This document shows positions 1 to 6,120 of a stretch of 7,024 nucleotides of DNA, piece by piece. The translations under genes and the position numbers were made by a program. The notes under the pieces are model-generated. The model saw only the letters and a list, made by a program, of their open reading frames with translations, had not been told where the DNA came from and searched no databases. The DNA comes from Victivallales bacterium (GTDB taxonomy: Bacteria; Verrucomicrobiota; Lentisphaeria; Oligosphaerales; Oligosphaeraceae). The stretch is from contig JAFYIW010000141.1 in NCBI GenBank assembly GCA_017538465.1, positions 1 through 7,024 of the forward strand, read 5' to 3'. The stretch's first letter is position 1. The number at the start of each line of letters is the position of its first letter.

Positions 1-2021
1 AGCCGGGCGGTGTTGGTGGGCAGAATGCCGTCGATGGACATCGCGGAGACCGGAATCTTGTCGCCTTCCAGCTTCATGGAGGGCAGCAGAATCTTGCGGC
101 CGAAGTCATCCAGCTTGTCCTCGGGAATCAGCGCGGCGGGGGTGTAGCACGCCACGCCGTCCAGGCTGGCAGGCACCGTGACGGGCGCGAGGGCGTCCGC
201 AGTGTTGTCGATGCAGACCCAGTTCTTCTCGACGACATCCTGGCCCTTCAGCGCGAAGCGCTTCTGGATGGAGTCCTTGAGCATCTTGGTCGCCACGTCC
301 TTGTCGAGGATGCCGGAGATCAGGAAGAAGGCGGTCTGCATCACGGAGTTGATGCGCTTGCCGAGGCCGGCCGCCTGGGAGATCTTCAGGGCGTTGATGT
401 TGTAGAACTTGATGTGCTTGTTGATGATGGTCTCCTGCATCTCGCGGGTGAGGTGGCTGAAGACCTCGTCGTTGGAGTATTCGGAGTTCAGCAGGAAGGT
501 GCCGCCTTCCTTGAGACCGCCGATCATGTCATAGCGGCCGATGTAGGCGGGGCAGTGGCAGGCCACGAAATCCGGCTTGGTGATCAGATACGGGCAGGGA
601 ATCTCGCTCTTGCCGAAGCGCAGGTGGGAGACCGTCACGCCGCCGGACTTCTTGGAATCGTAGAAGAAGTAGCCCTGCGCGTAGGTGCCTTCCTTGGAGC
701 CGATCATCTTGATGGAGTCCTTGTTCGCGCCGACCGTTCCGTCGGAGCCCAGTCCCCAGAAGGTGCAGGAGGTGGTGCCTTCGGGCTCGCACTCCAGCTC
801 GGGGCCGACCTCGAGGGAGAGGTGGGTCACGTCGTCGTTGATGCCGACGGTGAAGCCGTGGAACGCCTTGCCGTCCAGGTGGTCGAAGACCGCCTTGACC
901 ATCGCGGGAGTGAACTCCTTGCTGGAGAGGCCATAGCGCCCGCCGATGATGAGCGCGTCCGCGAACGCGGTGCCCTTCACGGCATTGACGACCTCCTTGT
1001 AGAGCGGCTCGCCGGCGGTGCCGGGTTCCTTGGTGCGGTCGAGCACCGCGATCTTCTTGGCGCTCTTCGGCAGGGCGGCCACGAAGGCCTTGGTGTCAAA
1101 GGGATTGAAGAGGCGGACCTTGATCAGGCCGAGCTTCGCGCCCTGGGCGTTCAGATACTTGACGGCCAGCTCGACGGTCTCCGCGCCGGAGCCCATCACC
1201 ACAATCACCTTCTCCGCATCGGCGGCGCCGACGTAGTCGAAGAGGTGATACTGACGGCCAGTGACCTCCGCCATCTTGTCCATGTATTTCTGCACCACGC
1301 CGGGCAGCGCGGCATACTGGGCGTTGGTGGTCTCGCGGCCCTGGAAATAGACGTCCTGGTTCTGGGCGGCCACGTGCAATGCGGGCTTCTCGGGACGCAG
1401 CGCGCGCTCACGGAAGCGCTCGACATACTCCATGTTCACCAGCGAGCGCAGGGTCTCGTAGTCGATCTGCTTGACCTTCTGGATCTCGTGGGAGGTGCGG
1501 AAGCCGTCGAAGAAGTGCAGGAAGGGGATGGAGGCCTCGAGGGTGGAGAGGTGCGCGACGGCGGCCAGGTCCAGGCACTCCTGCACGGAGGCGCTGGCCA
1601 AGAGCGCGAAGCCGGTGGCGCGGGTCGCCATCACGTCCTGATGGTCGCCGAAGATGGCCAGGGACTGGGCGGCGAGGGTACGCGCGGAGACATGGAAGAC
1701 GGTCGGCCACATCTCGCCGGCGATCTTGTACATGTTCGGAATCATCAGCATCAGGCCCTGGGAGGCCGTGTAGGTGCAGGTCAGAGCACCCGCCACCAGC
1801 GAGCCGTGGACGGCGCCAGCCGCGCCAGCCTCGGACTCCATCTCCACCACGTTCAGCGGACGGCCGAACATGTTCAGCTTGCCCTTCGCGGCCCACTCGT
1901 CAGCGTGCTCGCCCATCACCGAGGACGGGGTGATCGGGTAGATGCACGCCACTTCGCTGAATGCGTAGGCGATATAACTTGCTGCCTCGTTGCCGTCGAT
2001 GGTTACCCACTTCTCTGCCAT
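1..2021 (-). CDS. nifJ: Pyruvate:ferredoxin (flavodoxin) oxidoreductase, N-terminal 673 codons, cut by the left window edge
   Basis: This enzyme oxidatively decarboxylates pyruvate with CoA to acetyl-CoA and CO2 in the cytoplasm, passing electrons to ferredoxin or flavodoxin. The reading frame is open from ATG 2019-2021 to the left edge. The start carries the family signature YPITPSS, with Thr31; Glu64 lies in VVEMESEAG and Arg114 in HVSAR. These positions match the thiamine-diphosphate/pyruvate site residues of the Desulfovibrio africanus enzyme as I recall them. Further conserved stretches are GDHQDVMATRATGFALL and PFLHFFDGFRTSHE. The visible part should cover the pyrimidine-binding domain (about 1-258), the transketolase-C-like domain (to about 415), the gamma-type domain (to about 627) and the linker. 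The family is about 1,170-1,230 residues long, so the ferredoxin-like and pyrophosphate-binding domains lie beyond the window. A good Shine-Dalgarno (AAGGAG on the minus strand, 2028-2033) lies 6 bases before the start. No frameshift is seen. Composition is GC-rich, unlike the zinc-ribbon genes. Confidence 0.97.
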   Translation of the reverse strand, partial: MAEKWVTIDGNEAASYIAYAFSEVACIYPITPSSVMGEHADEWAAKGKLNMFGRPLNVVEMESEAGAAGAVHGSLVAGALTCTYTASQGLMLMIPNMYKIAGEMWPTVFHVSARTLAAQSLAIFGDHQDVMATRATGFALLASASVQECLDLAAVAHLSTLEASIPFLHFFDGFRTSHEIQKVKQIDYETLRSLVNMEYVERFRERALRPEKPALHVAAQNQDVYFQGRETTNAQYAALPGVVQKYMDKMAEVTGRQYHLFDYVGAADAEKVIVVMGSGAETVELAVKYLNAQGAKLGLIKVRLFNPFDTKAFVAALPKSAKKIAVLDRTKEPGTAGEPLYKEVVNAVKGTAFADALIIGGRYGLSSKEFTPAMVKAVFDHLDGKAFHGFTVGINDDVTHLSLEVGPELECEPEGTTSCTFWGLGSDGTVGANKDSIKMIGSKEGTYAQGYFFYDSKKSGGVTVSHLRFGKSEIPCPYLITKPDFVACHCPAYIGRYDMIGGLKEGGTFLLNSEYSNDEVFSHLTREMQETIINKHIKFYNINALKISQAAGLGKRINSVMQTAFFLISGILDKDVATKMLKDSIQKRFALKGQDVVEKNWVCIDNTADALAPVTVPASLDGVACYTPAALIPEDKLDDFGRKILLPSMKLEGDKIPVSAMSIDGILPTNTAR

Positions 2022-2193
2022 TGTTTACTCCTTGAAGAATCGATTTTTAGGATGGTTCCCCTGGAAAGGGAATTGGATTTGGGAAAGAAAATCTCTTCAA
2101 TATAACCCATATTCCGCGTTTTTCATCCGCTTTCACCCGCGCACGCGTGCTTCTATTTTCGTGGACTGGATACCCACACGTCCTCCCGTGATA

Positions 2194-2222
2194 ATAGTAA
2201 AATTAGGAAATTATGTCGTTAA
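2194..2222 (-). promoter_or_regulatory. Candidate sigma-70-type promoter for nifJ
   Basis: On the minus strand, TTAACG (2217-2222) and TACTAT (2194-2199) are separated by 17 bases. Transcription would start near 2187 and leave a leader of about 165 nt before the nifJ start. The -35 box falls inside the left arm of the 13-bp inverted repeat. This is a match by eye only; another promoter closer to the gene is possible. Confidence 0.4.
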
Positions 2223-2274
2223 CTTGCCTTTGTTGGCGGCGTATCGTTGAAAGGGGGCAGGACCCAGTCATGCA

Positions 2275-2293
2275 GGCACGGTGCGGGGGTGCC
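2275..2293. other. Small GC-rich hairpin inside the intergenic module
   Basis: GGCAC (2275-2279) can pair with GTGCC (2289-2293) around a 9-base G-rich loop. A second short stem follows at 2322-2333 (CACG, loop TTGA, CGTG). Both are short and would mean little alone; they are noted because, with the stronger stem at 2357-2376, they make the module highly structured. Confidence 0.3.
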
Positions 2294-2356
2294 GACGGTG
2301 TCCTCCCTCTGCGGAGCTGTTCACGTTGACGTGCCGCCACCTTCGACATTCGTGAC

Positions 2357-2376
2357 ACGACCGCTGAGGCGGTCGT
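2357..2376. other. Perfect 8-bp hairpin with TGAG loop
   Basis: ACGACCGC (2357-2364) and GCGGTCGT (2369-2376) are exact reverse complements around a 4-base loop TGAG. No T run follows on either strand, so this is not a classical intrinsic terminator. It could be a protein-binding palindrome, part of a repeat element or an RNA structure. Confidence 0.6.
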
Positions 2377-2400
2377 CATGCGCTCATGGCAAGTTGACGA

Positions 2401-2409
2401 TGATATAAT
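2401..2409 (+). promoter_or_regulatory. Candidate extended -10 promoter for the long zinc-ribbon gene
   Basis: TGATATAAT is a perfect extended -10 element (TG, one base, TATAAT at 2404-2409). A TTGACG sits just upstream (2394-2399) but is too close to serve as its -35, and the true -35 position (about 2381-2386) is poor. Transcription would start near 2416, giving a leader of about 250 nt before the start codon at 2670. Confidence 0.45.
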
Positions 2410-2669
2410 CCTTTCGTTTTTTTGTGGGTATCTAGTTGGCTTTTTGTCGCCACATGATAGATTCCCCCATTTTCTGCGTATATATGTTCAGAGTTTCCCA
2501 CGCCCCACGCCGAGGGAAGACTGCTAGTAGCCTGGAAATTGGGAACCAACAAAAACGGCCATTATTGCCCGGCACTGTCCTTTTTTCCGGTTTCACCTGT
2601 TACAGACTACTTGCAAGTTTTTGTTCCAATACGAGTTCACCAACCATTTGCATCTAAGGGAGAAGAGAA

Positions 2670-4496
2670 ATGTCTGACAGTAAAGTTTACCGTCTTGTGC
2701 CAGGAGTCTCCGCGCAAAGCATTGCTTGGGTAGTTGATAATTTCCTTCAAAACAAAAAAATGACAACCCAGAAAATGAACGATAGTGACGGATGGGTTGT
2801 TCAGGGAAAAGACGAAACAGGATGGAAAAAACTCACGGGCATGTCATCTGCCGTAACAGTGCAGATAAAGGCTGCCGGAGAGGGAGCTGTCAACGTTGAG
2901 ATTGGCAATGGCAAATGGATTGACAAGCTAGGAGCCGGAGCAGCCGGCATGGTTTTATTTGCGCCACTTGCCCTCACTGCCGCTTTCGGTGCGTGGAAAC
3001 AGAAGTCGTTGCCAAAAGAAATTTTGGCCAGAATTGACGCGCACATCATGGCCCAAGGCTCTGACGCCCCGAATTTCGGGTCGGAAGAGGGTGCGGATGC
3101 TGCCATGGCGAATGCCAAGTCTAATGCCAATGTCATCTGCCCTTCGTGTGGCGCCACGCTGCCATCCAACAAGAAGTTTTGCCCCGAATGTGGCACACCG
3201 TTGACCAAACCTTCCAGGCAGCCAGCCGATGAAGTCGCGGCAACTGCAGCAAAGAAAACCGGAACTGCAAGTGAAATTGCGCAGCCGCCAAAGTGTCCCA
3301 ATTGCGGAGCCAGTGTTCTTCCTGGAAAAAAATTCTGCATAGAATGCGGCACTCGTTTGGATAATGGAAATGCCAGTTCTGCTTCAGGGAAGACGACTCC
3401 ACCACGCGTCTCCATGCCAGAAGACCTAAAGGCATTGATTTCGAAGGGCTTCTCTGGGACCTCGCTATTTGGAGACATGAAGCAGCTCACCGCTTTCACC
3501 AAAGAATTTGCAGAAAAGATCATCCTTCCGGCCAACAGCGTGAATAATTCGACAATCTGGGCACATCCATTCATCGAAGAAAGCAAACTCAAAAAGCTCA
3601 CTAAGCAATTCAAAAGTTTTGATAGTTCCTCGACTGTTCTGCTGACCTCAGAGGACGTGGATAATCACTATTGGGCATTGACGACCAGCCACCTCTACTT
3701 TGCCAAAAACTCCCTGATGAATCCCAAGGAACCTTCTTGTTATGAAATCCCGGTGTCGGAGATTTCCGCATTGGAGGTAGGCACGAAAGATGACAAATAT
3801 ACAATTCTGTGCAATGGCGTTGAAATCCTTGCTCATGGGAAGGAAAATTTCAAAGATGATGCGACCGCACTGACAGAATATTTCCGCTGCCTCAAAGAAA
3901 AAGACTTCGTCATATCCGATGAGGAGGTGGACAAGCTGATTCAGGAGAAAATCGGCGCAGACATTTATGCCCAGGTCAAAAAGCACATGGTCTATGACGA
4001 TGAGCTGATGCTGTTCTTCGCCTGGGGATTGGACTCACTAACCGCTAAGGACTACATTGTCTGCACCAACAACCAGATCATTATCATGGATCGGGAACTG
4101 TTTGGCATGACTGCAAATGTCAAACAGTTCTATTACGAAGATATCACTTCCATGCAAACCGTGCAGAACTCCAACGATAGTAGCTTGTTCGGATTTCTTG
4201 TTGACAGCGTGCTGACCTCTATGTTCAAACAATGTGATTTGGAGATCACGGTGACCGGCACCAAGCACACCATCAGCACATTGAACAAAAGCGAGGCAGA
4301 ACGCGTCATTGCCATCTTCCACGAATTCCGTAAAAAAGCCAGAAAAGCGGCAACCACACCACAGGTGATTGTCCAGCAGAGTGCCCAACCAGACATAATA
4401 GGGCAACTGGAAAAGTTGGCTGCGCTAAAAAACGCCGGCGTGCTCACTGAAGAAGAGTTCAATGCAAAAAAAGCCGATTTGCTCTCAAAACTTTAA
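2670..4496 (+). CDS. Zinc-ribbon protein with PH-like regions and C-terminal SHOCT motif, putative membrane-associated
   Basis: This is a 608-residue protein of unknown function. Residues 1-130 form a domain I do not recognise, ending in a hydrophobic segment (about 87-109, LGAGAAGMVLFAPLALTAAF) that could insert in or lie on the membrane. Two rubredoxin-knuckle zinc ribbons follow: C157/C160/C171/C174 and C209/C212/C223/C226, both with the K-K-F-C-x-E-C-G pattern. Residues about 318-410 and 430-560 look like two bacterial PH-like domains (the second YokE-like), beta-rich with motifs such as DYIVCTNNQIIIMDRE. Residues 575-608 match a SHOCT motif (LEKLAALKNAGVLTEEEFNAKK), a short helical module often at the C-terminus of oligomeric or membrane proteins. 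Start ATG 2670 has GGGAG at 2658-2662. Its N-terminal domain recurs in the next gene. The terminator at 4540-4566 makes it probably monocistronic. Domain names are by pattern, not by search. Confidence 0.9.
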   Translation: MSDSKVYRLVPGVSAQSIAWVVDNFLQNKKMTTQKMNDSDGWVVQGKDETGWKKLTGMSSAVTVQIKAAGEGAVNVEIGNGKWIDKLGAGAAGMVLFAPLALTAAFGAWKQKSLPKEILARIDAHIMAQGSDAPNFGSEEGADAAMANAKSNANVICPSCGATLPSNKKFCPECGTPLTKPSRQPADEVAATAAKKTGTASEIAQPPKCPNCGASVLPGKKFCIECGTRLDNGNASSASGKTTPPRVSMPEDLKALISKGFSGTSLFGDMKQLTAFTKEFAEKIILPANSVNNSTIWAHPFIEESKLKKLTKQFKSFDSSSTVLLTSEDVDNHYWALTTSHLYFAKNSLMNPKEPSCYEIPVSEISALEVGTKDDKYTILCNGVEILAHGKENFKDDATALTEYFRCLKEKDFVISDEEVDKLIQEKIGADIYAQVKKHMVYDDELMLFFAWGLDSLTAKDYIVCTNNQIIIMDRELFGMTANVKQFYYEDITSMQTVQNSNDSSLFGFLVDSVLTSMFKQCDLEITVTGTKHTISTLNKSEAERVIAIFHEFRKKARKAATTPQVIVQQSAQPDIIGQLEKLAALKNAGVLTEEEFNAKKADLLSKL

Positions 4497-4517
4497 GGTT
4501 GCTTTAAGTCAAACCTT
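4495..4517 (+). terminator. Possible weak terminator overlapping the stop codon of the long zinc-ribbon gene
   Basis: AAGGTT (4495-4500) can pair with AACCTT further on (about 4511-4517), followed by T residues and then GCG. The stem is only 6 bp with a loop of about 10 bases, so it is a much weaker candidate than the hairpin just downstream. Confidence 0.25.
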
Positions 4518-4539
4518 TTTGCGTTTCTTTCACCCTTAG

Positions 4540-4566
4540 AGTATGCCCTCAAGGGGCATACTTTTT
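4540..4566 (+). terminator. Strong intrinsic terminator after the long zinc-ribbon gene
   Basis: AGTATGCCC (4540-4548) pairs perfectly with GGGCATACT (4554-4562) around a 5-base loop TCAAG. The T run at 4562-4566 follows the stem directly. It lies 44 bases after the stop codon and should separate the two zinc-ribbon paralogues into different transcripts. The T run is not mirrored by a comparable A run on the other side, so it acts on the plus strand. Confidence 0.85.
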
Positions 4567-4583
4567 ACATGCTTCTTGATAGC

Positions 4584-4613
4584 TTGCTGTCATTTTTCTC
4601 GTGAACACATAAT
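4584..4613 (+). promoter_or_regulatory. Candidate promoter for the short zinc-ribbon gene
   Basis: TTGCTG (4584-4589) and CATAAT (4608-4613) are separated by 18 bases, giving a start near 4620 and a leader of about 50 nt. It lies between the upstream terminator and the gene, where a promoter is expected. The match is by eye and moderate. Confidence 0.45.
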
Positions 4614-4671
4614 GAGACAGAATCTACAGCAAGAAATCAACTCGGCAAAATCAAACTGACAGGAGTTTCAC

Positions 4672-5367
4672 ATGGCTGAAAACAAAGTGTACCGCCTCAT
4701 TCCAGGAGTCACCCCGAAAAGCATTGCCTGTGCTGTTGAGCTTTTCCTGCAAAGCAAGAAAATGACAACACAAAAAGTAAACGGGGCAAACGAATGGCTG
4801 GTTCAAGGCAAGGAAGAAGCAACATGGAAGACTGTCACTGGCATGTCCTCCGCGTTGACGGTCAAGATCACCCAACTAGGAGAGGACTCGGTCAATGTTG
4901 AAGTAGGCAATGGGAAATGGGCGGACAAGCTTGGCGCTGGCGCGGCAGGAATGATTTTGTTTGCTCCCCTGGCCTTCACCGCCGCCTGGGGTGCATGGAA
5001 ACAGAAGTCTTTGCTCAAAGAGGTTCTTGCCCGGATTGACGCCCACATTCTGGCGCAAGGAAACGACATTCCCAAAGATGAGGAAGAAGTAAAGCAAGAA
5101 AATGCCGTGGCAGCCGCCAAGGCGTCTGGAAAAGTCATCTGCCCAGGATGTGGCTGCGTCAACGAGAAAGGCACAAAGTTCTGTGAAAACTGTGGCGAAA
5201 AACTTTCCATTTCCTGCCCGCAATGTGGGGCTCCTCTGCCTATTGGCAAGAAATTCTGTTCAGAATGCGGGGCTTCGCTTGGCGGTCCGGCAAAATGTCC
5301 AAACTGTGGAAGCGAGATTCCAGAAGGCAAGAAATTCTGCGCGGAATGCGGCGCCAAAATTGGTTGA
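4672..5367 (+). CDS. Short zinc-ribbon paralogue with three zinc ribbons, putative membrane-associated
   Basis: This 231-residue protein of unknown function repeats the N-terminal domain of the upstream 608-residue protein: about 92 of the first 130 residues are identical by hand count. The hydrophobic segment LGAGAAGMILFAPLAFTAAW sits at the same position (about 87-109). It then carries three zinc ribbons: C157/C160/C171/C174, C182/C185/C196/C199 and C209/C212/C223/C226. The protein ends five residues after the last cysteine, with no PH-like or SHOCT part. The first and third ribbons align in position with the two of the longer protein, so the middle one fills the place of its linker. CAGGAG (4660-4665) lies 6 bases before ATG 4672. 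The normal stop and tidy end argue for a real short form rather than a broken copy. Zinc ribbons of this kind usually serve protein or nucleic-acid binding; which applies here is unknown. Confidence 0.9.
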   Translation: MAENKVYRLIPGVTPKSIACAVELFLQSKKMTTQKVNGANEWLVQGKEEATWKTVTGMSSALTVKITQLGEDSVNVEVGNGKWADKLGAGAAGMILFAPLAFTAAWGAWKQKSLLKEVLARIDAHILAQGNDIPKDEEEVKQENAVAAAKASGKVICPGCGCVNEKGTKFCENCGEKLSISCPQCGAPLPIGKKFCSECGASLGGPAKCPNCGSEIPEGKKFCAECGAKIG

Positions 5368-5392
5368 TTTCGTAACTTGCAGTTTTCCAACA

Positions 5393-5429
5393 AGTCAGAT
5401 GCCGCTAGCAAAGTCAGTGGTATCTGACT
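5393..5429. other. 11-bp imperfect hairpin downstream of the short zinc-ribbon gene
   Basis: AGTCAGATGCC (5393-5403) pairs with GGTATCTGACT (5419-5429) with one G-T pair and a 15-base loop containing GCTAGC. A second pairing, TTGCAGT (5377-5383) with ACTGCAA (5427-5433), shares bases with it and would exclude the full stem. No T tract follows, so it may be a Rho-type or protective 3' structure, or a regulator site ahead of the sigma gene. Confidence 0.45.
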
Positions 5430-5526
5430 GCAACAATGCCGGCCAGGGTGGTTTTGTCCCTTTGCCCATTTCCGCCTCCTAAACACAAACACCGCAGTGG
5501 ACATGTGTCGTCTGGGAAAGGTGGTC

Positions 5527-5532
5527 TATAGT
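5527..5532 (+). promoter_or_regulatory. Candidate -10 box (TATAGT) for a leaderless sigma/kinase transcript
   Basis: TATAGT ends 6 bases before ATG 5539, the distance at which transcription would begin at or next to the A of the start codon. No Shine-Dalgarno lies at a useful distance (GGAAAGGTGG at 5515-5524 is about 14 bases away). No good -35 is seen at 17 bases; TGGACA (5498-5503) is 23 bases upstream. Confidence 0.35.
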
Positions 5533-5538
5533 AATTGC

Positions 5539-6120
5539 ATGGCCTACACGACACGACAATCCCTTCTTGACGGCATGCGCCAAAAACAGGATTCCGCCTG
5601 GGAGGAGTTCCGCACCACCTACGCGCCGCTGATTCGGCTGGTCGCGCGGAAGAAACGCCTGACGAACGCGGAGACCGAGGAGCTGGAGCAGGATGTCTGC
5701 GTGACCATGGTTCAGCGTGACGCCCTTGGCAAATACAACCCCGAACAGGGGCGTTTCCGCACCTATCTGGGTCGCATCATCAACAACTGCGCCGTCGATC
5801 TCATCCGCAAACGCCCCAGCCAATCGCAGGTCACCACACGCCGTTTCAACAGCATTCCAGCGGAAACTCCAGAACCAGCGAATATGACCAGCGAATGGGA
5901 GGAATTCCTTCTGGGAAAGGCAATGGAGGAGGTGCGTTCCCGTTGTGACGACCTGACCTTTCTGGCCTTCGATTTCCATGTCCGCCAGAAACGTCCCGCC
6001 AAGGAAGTCGCGCAAGCTCTGGGCATTTCGGAGCAGAAGGTCTATCTCTCCTCCAGCCGTATCACCCAACGACTGAAAGAGGCCGTCGAACGCCTGGGAA
6101 AAGAATTGGACAAGCCATGA
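5539..6120 (+). CDS. ECF-like sigma-70 family RNA polymerase sigma factor
   Basis: This probable alternative sigma factor would direct RNA polymerase to a dedicated promoter set. From ATG 5539 it has 193 residues (MAYTTRQSLLDGMRQKQDSA), a usual length for ECF sigma factors. Sigma region 2 is seen in WEEFRTTYAPLIRLVARKK through GRFRTYLGRIINNCAVDLIR, the pattern of core-binding and -10-recognition helices. Region 4 is a helix-turn-helix near the C-terminus (KEVAQALGISEQKVYLSSSR). A GTG at 5497 would add 14 residues, but these look unlike the family and I prefer 5539. The stop overlaps the kinase start as ATGA, so the two are probably translationally coupled. No anti-sigma gene is visible. ECF factors encoded beside Ser/Thr kinases are known in Planctomycetes and relatives, some being controlled by phosphorylation; that this one is a kinase target is inference. 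Confidence 0.88.
   Translation: MAYTTRQSLLDGMRQKQDSAWEEFRTTYAPLIRLVARKKRLTNAETEELEQDVCVTMVQRDALGKYNPEQGRFRTYLGRIINNCAVDLIRKRPSQSQVTTRRFNSIPAETPEPANMTSEWEEFLLGKAMEEVRSRCDDLTFLAFDFHVRQKRPAKEVAQALGISEQKVYLSSSRITQRLKEAVERLGKELDKP

Larger units (their letters stand above)
2216..2400. repeat. GC-rich module bounded by 13-bp inverted repeats (MITE-like or regulatory)
   Basis: The left arm TCGTTAACTTGCC (2216-2228) is the reverse complement of the right arm GGCAAGTTGACGA (2388-2400) except for one base. The enclosed DNA is GC-rich and full of short self-complementary stretches, while both flanks are AT-rich. This fits a small non-autonomous repeat element of 185 bp, or two copies of one regulator site facing outwards. 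No clear target-site duplication is visible, so insertion is not proven. Confidence 0.5.
2022..2669. other. Divergent intergenic region between nifJ and the long zinc-ribbon gene
   Basis: About 650 bases hold no gene I can support. The nifJ-proximal part (2022-2215) is AT-rich and contains a small hairpin (TTCCC 2056-2060 with GGGAA 2068-2072) and a perfect 10-bp palindrome GCACGCGTGC at 2141-2150. The centre (2229-2387) is clearly GC-rich and bounded by an inverted repeat. The right part (2401-2656) is AT-rich and would be the leader of the zinc-ribbon gene. Short open frames here lack ribosome binding sites and familiar protein features. Confidence 0.7.

Noticed and set aside
414..2105. A 563-codon open frame on the plus strand opposite nifJ
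   Set aside because: It is the antisense shadow of the nifJ frame in GC-rich DNA. Its translation is Gly/Ala/Val/Leu/His-rich with no family signature, while the minus strand carries unmistakable NifJ motifs.
2203..2379. A 58-codon minus-strand frame in the intergenic module
   Set aside because: It has no ribosome binding site, is Arg-rich and low in recognisable structure, and runs through hairpins of the GC-rich module; it is probably chance coding in a repeat.
2394..2409. TTGACG and TATAAT read as a -35/-10 pair
   Set aside because: The two hexamers are only 4 bases apart, so they cannot form one promoter; only the extended -10 reading is kept.
2436..2657. Plus-strand 73-codon frame just upstream of the long zinc-ribbon gene
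   Set aside because: It has a non-ATG start without a ribosome binding site and a random-looking composition, and it ends right before the real Shine-Dalgarno; treated as leader sequence.
2801..3613. Minus-strand 270-codon frame opposite the zinc-ribbon gene
   Set aside because: It is antisense of the zinc-ribbon/linker region. The matching antisense frame over the paralogue at 4803-5504 arises from the same sequence similarity and not from a conserved second gene.
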